Source: Liriodendron chinense (taxonomy: Eukaryota; Streptophyta; Magnoliopsida; Magnoliales; Magnoliaceae). Taken from it: a stretch of 64,000 bases of DNA. This document shows, piece by piece, positions 1 through 11,400 of the stretch. The DNA is taken from assembly GCA_003013855.2 (NCBI GenBank), contig ML058554.1:806001-870000 (forward strand). The letters run 5' to 3'. How positions within the stretch are numbered: the first letter of the stretch is position 1; each line of letters begins with the position of its first letter. The position numbers and the translations under genes were made by a program. A model generated the notes under the pieces. The model was not told the origin of the DNA, did no database searches, and saw only the letters and a list, made by a program, of their open reading frames with translations.

Positions 1-329
1 GCAGCAGCAGCATCTTCCGGTAGAGACCGAAAGGCCAGCCTTCCAAATAACAGAACTCCTCCAACACCGACCGGCTTCGAACATGCTTGCAGTCAACTCC
101 GCTTGCAGCTGAAGAATGAGAAAAGCAGCTCTTGACAGAGAAGAAGGCTTCATCATCATCCTCTGCATCGTATTCTTCATTTTTTCCACCCTTTGGAGCT
201 ATAAACAGTTCTCCTGTCACTGGAGATAAGACCCAACAGAGGCTTTCCATCGTCAGGCTATCCTTACGCCGAAGCTTTGCTTTCATCGCTCCACTTCGAA
301 CAGCTAAAATGATCACCTGTAAAAGAAAA

Positions 330-392
<63 letters not shown>

Positions 393-715
393 CCCCAGAT
401 GAATGTCGTCCACATAAACTATGACAGTCCTATTCACCAAACAGAAGTGCAATTCATACAACTCCACGAAGCATCCACATAAAAATAATAATAATAATAA
501 TAAATAAATAAATAAAAGAAAGAAAGAAAGACAAGGTATACTGATTGATCATCTTCAATATCGCTGGTGGGATTCTCATCTTCCAAACTCGAAGCAGACC
601 GCCTTCCAAGAGGGAAAGCATGGCACTGAGCAAAAGCATCCTTCAAAGCAGAAGGGAAGAATTTGCAAGCGATTGAAGGAGACTTAGTAGGCTCTTCCCA
701 AGCAACAAAGCCCAT
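1..715 (-). CDS. Conserved plant protein of unknown function, 5' part (two exons; 3' end beyond window)
   Basis: I do not recognise a named family. Exon 1 runs 715 to 542 (58 codons, starting MGFVAWEEPTKSPSIACKFF). It ends at a GT donor (541-540) after an acidic stretch SDIEDDQS. Exon 2 starts at 316 after a TTTACAG acceptor and stays open to position 1. The junction is in phase 0 and continues VIILAVRSGAMKAKLRRKDS. Exon 2 has the phrases LCWVLSPVTGELFIAPKGG, an acidic run EDDDEAFFSV, and EEFCYLEGWPFGLYRK near the window edge. These look like a conserved, non-enzymatic plant protein with short conserved blocks. The evidence for a real gene is the phase-consistent splice, the lack of stops in exon 2, and GC content higher than the surroundings. 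No signal peptide or membrane segment is visible. The intron (541-317) is mostly a GA/TC microsatellite. The C-terminus is missing, so length cannot be judged. Confidence 0.72.
333..391. repeat. (GA)n microsatellite in intron 1 of the first gene
   Basis: About 59 bases of uninterrupted GA. On the transcribed (minus) strand this is a TC tract ending about 17 bases before exon 2, so it forms the polypyrimidine tract of the acceptor. Confidence 0.95.
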
Positions 716-1286
716 GTTTGGTGCAAAATCTCTCCAAGAAAATAAGAAGATAGAAGATAGAAGAAAGCTATAGTGGGGCTTTTTCTAAGGGTGTTTGTCG
801 ATATGGATGTTTAATTATCATACTTATATGTACATGAAAGTAGACAACATCAAGTTGGAAAAACAGAGAGAAATGTCATTTACGTGATAGTGGCTTCACA
901 TCTTATTTTAAATCAGGCTTCCCAACTCTTTGGGGTGAAGATAACGTTAGGATGGGTATGCAATTGAAATACCAGGACTATTCTTTCGAAATTTTACATG
1001 GACGCCCTCACTCTTGGAATGAAGACTGCGGAAGGGCAGGGCTAGTATGGTCTTTTAACGGTGGTATTTTTCGATGTAGAGGAGATTTTGGTGGTTTTAC
1101 ATAGTTTTCACTTTTCACTTTAAGCAAACGTTAGCCTGAGACATGTTACCTAACTACAAAGCGCAAAATTGCCAAAACTGACCCTTTGCTTCCCTGCCCG
1201 GGACTGAGCCTGAAGACCCATTAGTTGGATCTGAACCATTGATGTTCTAGACCTGATAACTCATTGGGCTAGACAAACCTTGAATC
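716..1286. other. Upstream flank of the first gene
   Basis: This is the 5' flank of the gene at 1-715. It is AT-rich, and I see no coding region or named repeat. A convincing TATA box could not be assigned. Confidence 0.4.
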
Positions 1287-1635
1287 TAGGGCTGTCAACG
1301 GGCTGGACCAAGGTTTGTCCCAGCCCAGCCAAAAAGTAAAACCTAGGCCCGAGCCTGACCAATGATGATTATAGACCGCCCAAGCTCGAGCCTGGCCACC
1401 CACTTTTGTACAAGATTTGGGCTGTTCATTGATGTACACCATCACGCATGATAGGACAAAAATGCGTTTGAAATCCTAAACAGGCTTACAACCCAATAAA
1501 TGTGTAGCCCGTGGTTGGCCCATTTAAAATTTAGCCTGGAACCATCCCTCGGGACTAGTTTTCCAGCTCCGGCCCTGCCCGAAACGGGCGAGTTCCAAAA
1601 GCCCAACGAGCGAGCCTGGCACATTCACAACCCTA
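1287..1635. mobile_element. hAT-type MITE, 349 bp
   Basis: The ends are inverted: TAGGGCTGTCAACGGGC on the left, and the reverse complement of the right end reads TAGGGTTGTGAATG. It is flanked by 8-bp target duplications differing at one base, cttgaatc (1279-1286) and cctgaatc (1636-1643), as expected for hAT transposition. The interior is made of degenerate 'ggcccagcccg' words and has no coding capacity. Confidence 0.85.
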
Positions 1636-1643
1636 CCTGAATC

Positions 1644-2508
1644 TGTCTAAATGATTGACAAGTAGGGCCAGAGCAATTCATGTGTTCGTATTTTGTGGTT
1701 GGCCCAAACCAAACTTATTTAGCATTGGTGTGGGTATTTGTGTGGGTATTTTCTGATGGACCCAGTTTGAGCCTGATTCTTTAACACATGGCCCTGGACT
1801 CAGGTCCTCAGCCCTTAGAAATGGTTCAGCCCAGCCCATTTTCCACCACAGAGATTCAGCGCCTGACAGGGAGCAGAAATGGACCGATGGACGTCTTCTA
1901 TACATGCTCCTACAGTACACTTGCAAGGAAAAGACTGTCCAAGGGGCGTCATCCAAATGCAAAGCAGCATTTTCATGGACGACAACCTTATCCATGAACC
2001 CAAACACAATAAACGGAACCCATTCCAATCCAGTTGTTCATAAGTGAGATTTCCAAGGATCCAAACAAGCCCTAAGAGCTCAGCCATTGATTGTGCATCC
2101 AAACAGACGTTAAGACACCTCTTCTCTCCTTAATGACGGTTTGCTAGACCGGTGATCATCTCGCCTGTTCCTGAACACTTGTTTGATGCTCTGATCATAC
2201 CGTAAAAAGCCACCACCACAACCCAATCTAATTATAAAGAATGAAAGAAAAAGAGATCAAACGGAGAAGCTTGCCCGATTAATCTATAATACGAAGTGCT
2301 TCAAACCGGCCTTTGCTTCCTAGCAGATTCTAGCGGGTGTGGTCCTCCACAGTGAGGTACACCATACCTGACGGTTCTGGATTACTGATCTAAGGGCCTC
2401 ACTGGACAATTGGAAACAGCAGCACATGCTGCAAGCCTCGTTTTAAAGATCCGGCAATTCCTTCCCTTTATATATAGCCCTAATCGCACTCTCCAGGAAT
2501 GCTGGAGA
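1644..2508. other. Intergenic stretch, nothing recognised
   Basis: Short open frames occur on both strands, but none has recognisable domains or splice logic. It contains degenerate 'tggcccaaacc' words that resemble neighbouring MITE interiors. Confidence 0.4.
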
Positions 2509-2755
2509 TAGAGCTGTACACGAGCTGAATCGAATCGAGCTTGGCCCAGGCTTAGTCATCAAGCCCAATTGGACAGCGCAGCTTGACTTGGACGAGCTTT
2601 TGAGCCGATCTGAGCTCATCTTTCGAGCTTCCAAGGTGGGCGTGTGCGGGCCGCCAGCTGCTGGAGAGAGAGAGAGAGAGAGAGATGGAGGGAGTCTAAG
2701 AGAGAAATCGAGGCTAGGGTTCGCAGGGCTGGCCAGATGGGAGCTGGCCGTGTGG

Positions 2756-2789
<34 letters not shown>

Positions 2790-3063
2790 GGTTTTGCCAG
2801 ACAGCCGGTAAGGAATGGCATGGGGGCTCCGGGCAGGTTAGGGGCAAAAGGGGGGCGTTCATCGACTGATGTAGAGATTAGGGCAACAAAAGGAGCGCTC
2901 GTTTTGATTTTATGAGTGTGTCACACACACACAGTATGTGCTCAACCTGATAAGAAGTTACCATGAGGTCGAGTTGTGTGGGCCCCACTGTGATGTGCAT
3001 CAAACATCCACACTATGCATTTGGTGGGTCCCCCCTATTGGTTATGGGATATATCCAAAATCA

Positions 3064-3139
<76 letters not shown>

Positions 3140-3275
3140 CTTGGCTCGAATTTTGAACAAGCCCCAAAAAAAGGCTCGGCTTGGCTTGTTCCACCCTCCA
3201 AATCGAGTCGAACCAAGCTTTCTAGAGCTGAGCCAAGCAAGCTTTTCGAGTTGGCTCAATTCATGTACAGCTCTA
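2509..3275. mobile_element. hAT-type MITE with internal microsatellites, 767 bp
   Basis: The left end reads TAGAGCTGTACACGAGCTGA, and the reverse complement of the right end reads TAGAGCTGTACATGAATTGA. The 8-bp target duplications are gctggaga (2501-2508) and gcgggaga (3276-3283), differing at one base. The interior is low-complexity 'gagcttggctcgag' text with two GA runs (about 2664-2685 and 2759-2786) and a long AT run. Open frames inside it are artefacts of these repeats. Confidence 0.85.
3068..3136. repeat. (AT)n microsatellite
   Basis: About 34 perfect AT units inside the hAT-type element at 2509-3275. It is likely length-polymorphic. Confidence 0.97.
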
Positions 3276-3283
3276 GCGGGAGA

Positions 3284-3817
3284 AGGCTAGAGCTCACACT
3301 TTCCCAAATAAAAACTGAGCTAATCACGTCTCCTGCCTATTTTCATTTCACTTGATATTCAGGCAGAAACCAAGCAAATCAAGCATCTGAATACAGGTAC
3401 TTCAAACGTAACATTGAAGGATTGTTTAGAATCTTCAACTACATCAAGCTGCACACTTCCAAAAAAACATACAGATATCGTTACGCAGCTAGCTTAAGAA
3501 TGGTTGGTGGCCCGTTTAATTAATTAGAAATAGTGAATACATTACATCTATCAAAATTTGAAAAATCTGCCGGCGGTATGAGATTCCTCAATTTAAGCCC
3601 CAATAAATCAACATGGGGCTCTTGCTGAAAATTACAAGGATGGATAAACATCAGAATGGAAACTACGAATGACGTGGAAAGATCGAGAGGGTGAGATTTT
3701 CAGCAACCTCGCGCAGACATCAGCAGTTTATATGACACAGTAGCGGGGCAGAATCCATGGCCCAGGTCACATTTTGGAACAGGCCACACCCAAGGCAAGA
3801 TGTGAAGAAGAAATTCA
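3284..3817 (-). other. 3' flank / probable 3' UTR of the 7-exon gene
   Basis: This lies directly downstream of the stop codon at 3818-3820 on the minus strand. It is AT-rich and non-coding, and it probably contains the 3' UTR. The polyadenylation site could not be fixed by eye. Confidence 0.45.
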
Positions 3818-6800
3818 TTAACTGACAATACCAGACATCCAAGGAACGATCACTGGAGCTTTTGGGTGAGCGTTTCTGTAAGATTCAGAATACCTGTCTT
3901 TGAAGTTCAATCTCGGTTTCACTGCCTGCATTCATAAACATAAAAGCATAAGATTTAGCGAAGGTGTGTCGAAACTTAAGGCTGCTTAAACAACTGGTGT
4001 GGCAATATTCGGAGTGCAAGATTAAAAGGAAGTCCACAAAAGGAAGCATGCAGTGGGTCCTATTCTTTTTCCACTGAAAAATGTGAAGCCTACTTGTTAA
4101 GAGTGGGAATTTGACACCGTAATATCCCTGTGGGGAAGATCTGGGTGGGTCGTCCATCTGGTGGGCCGCACGGTCCACATGCCATGATTCCAAAATAAGG
4201 CTGGCCTGATCATTAGGTGGGCCAAACATGTATGGACAAAAATGAACAGTCAGAGAAAATGACCATCCGCATTCAACATATGTGGCCCAATTGATGACCG
4301 ACCTGCTTCATTCCCAGGCCACAAGACATGCATAGTGGGGCCCTCCTGACTAACAGCCAGTCAGGGTAGAAATATTGGAGTCCTCAAACCTTATCAGTAG
4401 TACAATAAAGGTAATCCACCTCCCACCGTAGAACGGTCCTTGATTTATGAACTTGAAGCAATATTATTTGTTCTTAGAATTTTTTTTTATCTCATTTGTT
4501 GAGGTGACTCGTGTTTCTGCTTCCTTTAGAACCGTTTCATAACAATGAGCTTCGTGGCTAACACCTCGAGAGAGAATATGGGCTAAACATTTTGCCTCTA
4601 TCAACACAGGAAATGAAAATGTTAAACCTGGAAGCTATGTCATGAATCTCATTGAACTCAAAACTCTTGCTGATGATTAATTGCACAATTTTAGTGCAAA
4701 ACAAAGCATATTTCTCGAGTACAAATTCATTATGCAACTTGTTACCAAAAGAATCCATATGTGCGCCAAGAAGATGTAAAGATGTACGAACAAAATAATT
4801 CACCAAGAAAACTCAAAAAGATCATATTGATACCCAGATTCTTCACAAAACTCAGATACTAGGATAAGGATGCAGCTCAATTGTATCCATTTTTTATTAT
4901 TTTCTAAAATTTTGTTTTGGAAATCCCCCCACCCGCAATTGAGACTCAAATTTAGAGTGAACCATATCAGCTGGGCTACAAGCCGAACTCGTGAATATCC
5001 TTTTTCAATAAGTAGACATTTTGGGGGCATTTGGATAGTAAGTTACTTAAGCTACTTATGCCTTAAGTAGCTTATCTTGACTTCTACTTATTAAACTGAA
5101 GTGATTAAGTAACTTTAAATAATAATAAAAAAAAAACCACTTATAATTTATCATAAACCAAACTTACTTACCTCAAATAAGTTACTTATCTACTGCTGTA
5201 AGTAGAAAAGGTAACTTATTTGGTGGTATCCAAACGGGCCCTTAACAACAACGTTGTTGAGGAAATACTTTAGAAGATAATACCAATCAATTATGATCAC
5301 ACATACCATATTTTTTACAGCGACTCAACACATATTCTAAAAATTTAGGGTTTAAAGGATGCCCAATAATGGATCCTTGTCATACTCAATATCTGTGCCC
5401 GGGTAACATCGAAGGGTTTTTGTATCTCCTCAATTGACCAGCTAAAGCATTTAGTGATGTTGACAATGAAATAAGACCATTATTCCTCACCAAGGATAAA
5501 CGAAAAGAAAGGAAAATCATGTCATCCCACTAGAGTAGAGATGAAGAAGAAACAACATGACTATCACCATCCCATCACTTTCATAATGTTGCCAACCACC
5601 AAGAAAAAATTTCTACAACAGAGACAAAACCTGATCTCTATCATCAAACTCTCTTAAGTCAAAACATTAAAGACCATAATGTATCTTTTATGAGCTTTGC
5701 TAAGCCCACAAGTGTGTACAAGGCAGGTCCTGGACATGCCATTGCATGTGCCAGCATGACTGATGAGTGCAATATCCCAGTCATCTATCAAGTTGGTTGA
5801 TCTTTCTAGGGTTCTTGCCCAAAAATAAATTTGCTACATTCAGCAGGTCTGCCATGATATTAGAAACAGTTTGATGGGTACGAAAAATTCAGAAGTTTTT
5901 GTACATTTGCTTCATAAACTGTGGCCCACCAAACAAGTGGACAGACTGGCTTCTTGGGTGAGAGCATCTAATAATTATGCCCCTCAAGATGAATGGATTG
6001 GATCTTGTGACAATGTGCCAGTGGCACCTGTGGCATGTACATGACCTACCTTGTACACACGTGTGGCTTAGCAAAACTAATCTTTTTAAGTTATAACTCA
6101 TATATTCCCCTATATACCATCAAAATGCAAGAGAGATCTTTGAGAAAATATTTGTAACTTAGAAAGGCATTTCCCAAAACAACTTCCCAAAAAAGGAAGC
6201 TTCTCATTGGGCACGCATATCACGGGCACGCATCTCACTATGGAAAAGAGAATGGCTTAGGCTAGCCAAACAACCAGGCTCTTCAGAGTAGTTATTCCTA
6301 ACAAAAATGAAGTTATTTCTTAATTTCTTGTATACAATAATACCGATTTCTCAAGTGATAATATTGTGACAGCTAAAAAAAAAAAATGAAAACAACAAAG
6401 CATTGTGGAAAATACACCAGGGATGATTGTTTGAAAAAGGGGGAATCAGTGAGCCAACATTTAATCCACCCCCTTTTCGCTCGGGGAGTGGAATTCCATC
6501 CTTTGATGCATGAATCAGTAGAGAAACTTTTGGAAGCATGGAATATTGGTTTCAAATTGGATAGAAAGAGAATTTTATGACAGATGGCTTTCCCTTCAGT
6601 TCAGGGGTCTATCTGAAAGGAGAGGAACAATCAGGCTTTAATGTCAAATTGTTCCTAGGTGGTTGAAAGGGTAAGAGAAAGGATCATATCCTGCATTCAT
6701 TGTCTTTAAAGAGTTCCAAGGTGTCTCTGGAGACAACCTTTAAAGAGGTTGGTTGGAGGTGATTGACAACGGCTGCACCCGGTCTGATATTCATTGTGTT

Positions 6801-8421
6801 CGGTCTACACCACCCAGTTAAATGTGGAAGCTCAATTTCAACAGAAGCTCCATTGGTAACCCAAGTCCAAGTAGGGTTGAGGGTGTCAGTGGGGACAACC
6901 AGGGAAGGATTCTTCCGATTTTTGCCGGCCCTATCATGACAGATGATTCCAATGAGGCTGAGGTGAAAGATCTTTGATAGGGATTGCAAGAACTAATTTG
7001 TCCAAAAGCTCCTGATGGGCTGAATCATTGGATTTCTATCCTTGGCACTGTTCTCAGTGGATGGACAAAATCAGGGAGATGAAGGGGACTATCTCAGTAC
7101 TTACGCTAGCAGGAAAGAAATGATGATGCAGCGAATAATTTGGTGAGAGAAGGTTGTAGTCTCCAAAGCCTGTTGGTTAGAGACTACCTCTTTCATAATC
7201 TCCTTTTCTTTATGAGTAAATCATTATCACTCTTAAAGAAAATCACCACTACAAGCAAAAAGTAAACGAGATTTATAGAAAATCCTATGCACACTGCACT
7301 CAGTGAAAACGCACCGAATACCAGGATGACTTGTAGTTATCCTCAAAACATAAAAGGGAGCTTGCAACTTTCTAAAATAAACAGCCCATATGACTCTGAT
7401 GGAGTTTTCTAACAATAAGAAGCTTGCTAGCATAAAGAATTAAAAAGCTAACAATATTCGCTGAAGAGCACACTTATCAGCATAACATTGTCAATTTTTT
7501 TTTTAATTGATAACATTGTCAATGGATTTTGTGATGGATATCATTGTCAATAAATATAAATTAAAATATTCATTAGAGGCTCTTGAGCATTACCTGTTTC
7601 AGCCAGCACTCCTGATGTTTGTGTACATAAATATCCGGTGAATAGCACCCATTCTCAGCTGGGCAATAAACCCATACGTTACACTTCATTTCACCCGGCT
7701 TTGCACGTTTAGCCTGGTCCAAGCAAGCCTGACAACAGTCAGCAGCACTTTCCTTATGGTGGGTAAGACCCCATCTGACAGCTGACCCATCATAATCTGT
7801 ATGTGCTTCACCATGGCATTCAGGTGGAAGTGGTCGACCAGCCACGATTTCATCTGTATAAAAAATAAAAAAATAAAGCCATACCATGAAAACAAAAAAT
7901 ATGTATATCATTCCAGCAAATACATATGGACACAAAGAATAACAATGAAGAGTCTACAACACTGATGAGTCATCTAAAAATAGTATCATGAGAGGGTGTG
8001 GGTGGGGTTGGGTAAGAGGGAAAATGGAAAAGGGAAAAGGGATCCCCTCCCCTGGGACTTGAAATTCAGATCTAATGGGATATTGAACTATTTTCAGTTA
8101 TTTATAGTGAGATGAATTAATTGGGCAAACAACTCAACTTGTGATATTATTAAGTATTTCAACAGAACCATACTCGCAAGCAGTAACCAATCCTCTTTTC
8201 ATTTTCTTTTTCTTTTTTTAAATAATGAATTCAAGAGCTCTACCGGGTAGTGATTCCGCCAGCCATTACTCAGCCTGGGTGGAGGAAAGTTGATGTCAGG
8301 TAAGCAGCCAATCATCATTTTCTCCAAAAAAATCATAGGGAAAAAGCTGGGCCAAAAGGGGGCAGAGGTCACCAAACAAACATGCTATCTCAAAAGCAAC
8401 TGATTTAGCTAATGATTCGGC

Positions 8422-8458
<37 letters not shown>

Positions 8459-11400
8459 AGAGGTAATAATAATTTTATTAAAAAACTCGCGAACGCGAGA
8501 AAGAATACAAGCCCAAGAACAAGAGGACACTCAAACAGAGGAGCCGGAAGCGCCCATCTTAACATGAGCCTCCCAATCGAAGACAAGATGATCAATCCTA
8601 CGAATCACCTCATTTACCCCCATGCTTACAATCTGAAAACAACGAGCATTCCTTGCTCCCTATATCACCCAAAGGATAGCCATGATGAGAAGTCACCATG
8701 TAATTTTCCAATTCTTACCAACCCCTCCATGCCACGCCCATAGGAGTTCATCCACCGACTTAGGCATAACCCAAGTAACGTTGCTCAAGGAAAGAAAGTA
8801 GGTCCAAACCTTATAAGCGAATGGACAATGGATGAAGAAATGATCAATCGACTCTTCATTAGCCATGCACATTAGGCATATGTTCGGAAGGACCATCGCT
8901 CTTCTTTGAAGATTGTCAACTGTGAGGATGCGTTGGCGTCCCACCAATCAAACAAAAGCTGCCACTCTTGGGGGGGTAGAACCAATGGTGGGATGGGTGG
9001 TGCGGATGCAAAGCCGGGGAAAGTTAGAGATTAGACAAGAGAGCGGTCTCACTGAGAATTTGGAGGAGCTATTCCCTGTCCAGATTGCCTTATCATCTTC
9101 ATATGGAACTAGCTTTACCTGATTTAAAAGATCTAGTAACCTCATCAGCTCGTCGAATTCCTCATCCTGGAGATCTCTTTGGCAAGGAGGGAGCCAAACA
9201 ACGTTATCTTCTTCCCAAGAATAACAATCCTCCACCCGGACATCTCTAATAGGGGCAATCGTAGTTAACCTTGGAAAGACCTCCCGAAGCGCCTGGGGAG
9301 CACACCACACATCCACCCAAAATCGAATACGAGATCCTTTTCCAAGCCTGAAGGCGATGCCTCTACTCACCAAATGCTGCGTAGGGGTAATACCTTTCCA
9401 AACACCTAACGCTCTGTAGCGAGAAGAAGATTTGACGAACCAGCCACCATCATGCACTCCATACTTTGCAGCAATCAACCTTCTCCAAAATCTGTCCTCC
9501 TCCACAAAATCTCCATATCCATTTCCCCAACAATGCCGTGTTAACTGTAGCTAAAGGCCTAATACCCGCTCCCCCATCCGCCACACGTTTGCAAACCTCT
9601 TCCCACTTTAAGAGATGAAATTTGTGCCCTTCACTTGCCCCCTTCCATAAAAAGTCCCTCCTAAGTTTCTCAAGTCTTTCCAAGACAGATATCGGGCATT
9701 TAAAAAGAGACAATAAGTACACCGGCATATTTGAAAAGGTCGTCTTGATTAAGGTTAAGCGAGCGCCTAAAGATAAGTATCTACTTTGCCAAGAGGCAAG
9801 CTTCCACTGAATTCTTTCAATGACCATGTTCCACAAGTGGGAAGCCGGCTTTCCAATACAAAGGGGTAATCCGAGGTATTTCTTGGGGAAGGAACCAGAT
9901 CTGTGTCCAAATAAGCTTGCGAGCCGAGTAAGATCTTCCTTCTCAACATGCACACCCAGCATTTCTAATTTCGTGGCATTTATCTTCAGACCCGAGACCG
10001 TCTCAAAACAAACCAGGACCTTACACAGATTCTGAATCTGCTCTTACTCCGCCTCGCAAAAAAGGATGGTATCATCCGCATATCGTAAGTGACTAACGGT
10101 CTCCTCAAACCCTGGTATCATGAAGCCCCGAAAGGGACAATACGCCTCAGCCTTCCGAAGCATCATACTAAGGGCCTCCACAACCACTACAAACAAATAC
10201 GAAGATAGCGGGTCTCCCTGCCTAAGACCCCTGGAAGCCCTAAAATAACCTTTGGGGGACCCGTTAACCAAGATGGAGAAAGAAGCCCATCGAATGCACG
10301 CTCTAATCCAACCTCTCCACTTTAAACTGCAGCCTAGTCTCTCAAGCATATAATCCAGAAATCCACAGTCGACGTGATCATAGGCCTTTCGATGTCAAGC
10401 TTGCAGACAATCACTTCTCTTCTCCCTGTGTCTGGAATCGACGCATTCGTGAGCCACTAGCGAAGTATCAAGGATCTATCTGCAAATGACAAAAGCCTCC
10501 TAACTTTCCGATATCACCTTAGGAATGATGTCCCGAAATCTGAGGGCTAGAATCTTAGCTAGTATTTTATAAGGCCCTCCAAGCAGACTAATTGGCCTGA
10601 AGTCTTTCAGGTGCTCAGCCTCTTCTTCCTTGGGGATGAGAGCAACAAAGGAAGCTCCCAACTCGATGGAGATACAGCCACTTTCCGAGAATTCGATCAC
10701 GAAATCCGAGACATCTTTCCCCACAATTTGCCAAAATCGCTGAAAGAAAGCAATTGGGAAGCCATCTGGTCCCAGGGCTTTATCCCCACACATCAAATCA
10801 ACTGCTCGTTTCACCTCTACTTGTGAAATGGGCCTCTCAAGGGCTGAGGCTTCAAGGGAGAAAAGTTTCTGAAATTGCAAATTATCCAACCTTGGTCTGT
10901 CCCAACGATCGGCAATAAGTAAATTTTTGTAGAAGGAAACAATGGCTTCACATATTCAGTCTTTATTTGTAGTGGCAGAGCCATCCACTTCCAAAGAAGA
11001 TACTCTGTAATTCCGAGCCCTAGCAATGGCTATGCTATGGAAATATCTAGTGTTCTTGTCTCCTTCCTTCAACCAAATCGCACGAGATCTTTGGCGCCAT
11101 TTGATTTCTTCTTCAGTAGCCTTAGCAACGAATTTGTGGTTTAGCTCGTCCCTTCTCACTCTTTCCTCTTCTAACAGGTCCCTTTCCTCTTCAGCCAGGT
11201 CCAAGTCGTGAATCTCTTTGGCCAACTTGTTAAATTCTTCCTCTCTCTTTCCCAACACTCTGCCTTCCACAACTTCAAATTCTCCTTCAGCATCTTCAGC
11301 TTTCTTGCAAGTCTAAACCCAGCGTAACCCTCAACTAAGAAACCAGACCACCCGTTGGCAATCAGATCTTGAAATCCATCAACCTCTAGCCATGCTAATT

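Noticed and set aside
132..482. Plus-strand frame with a long (ER)n repeat
   Set aside because: It is the GA microsatellite read in frame, antisense to the spliced gene on the minus strand.
2938..3355. Frames with long Ile-Tyr repeats
   Set aside because: They are translations of the AT microsatellite inside a MITE.
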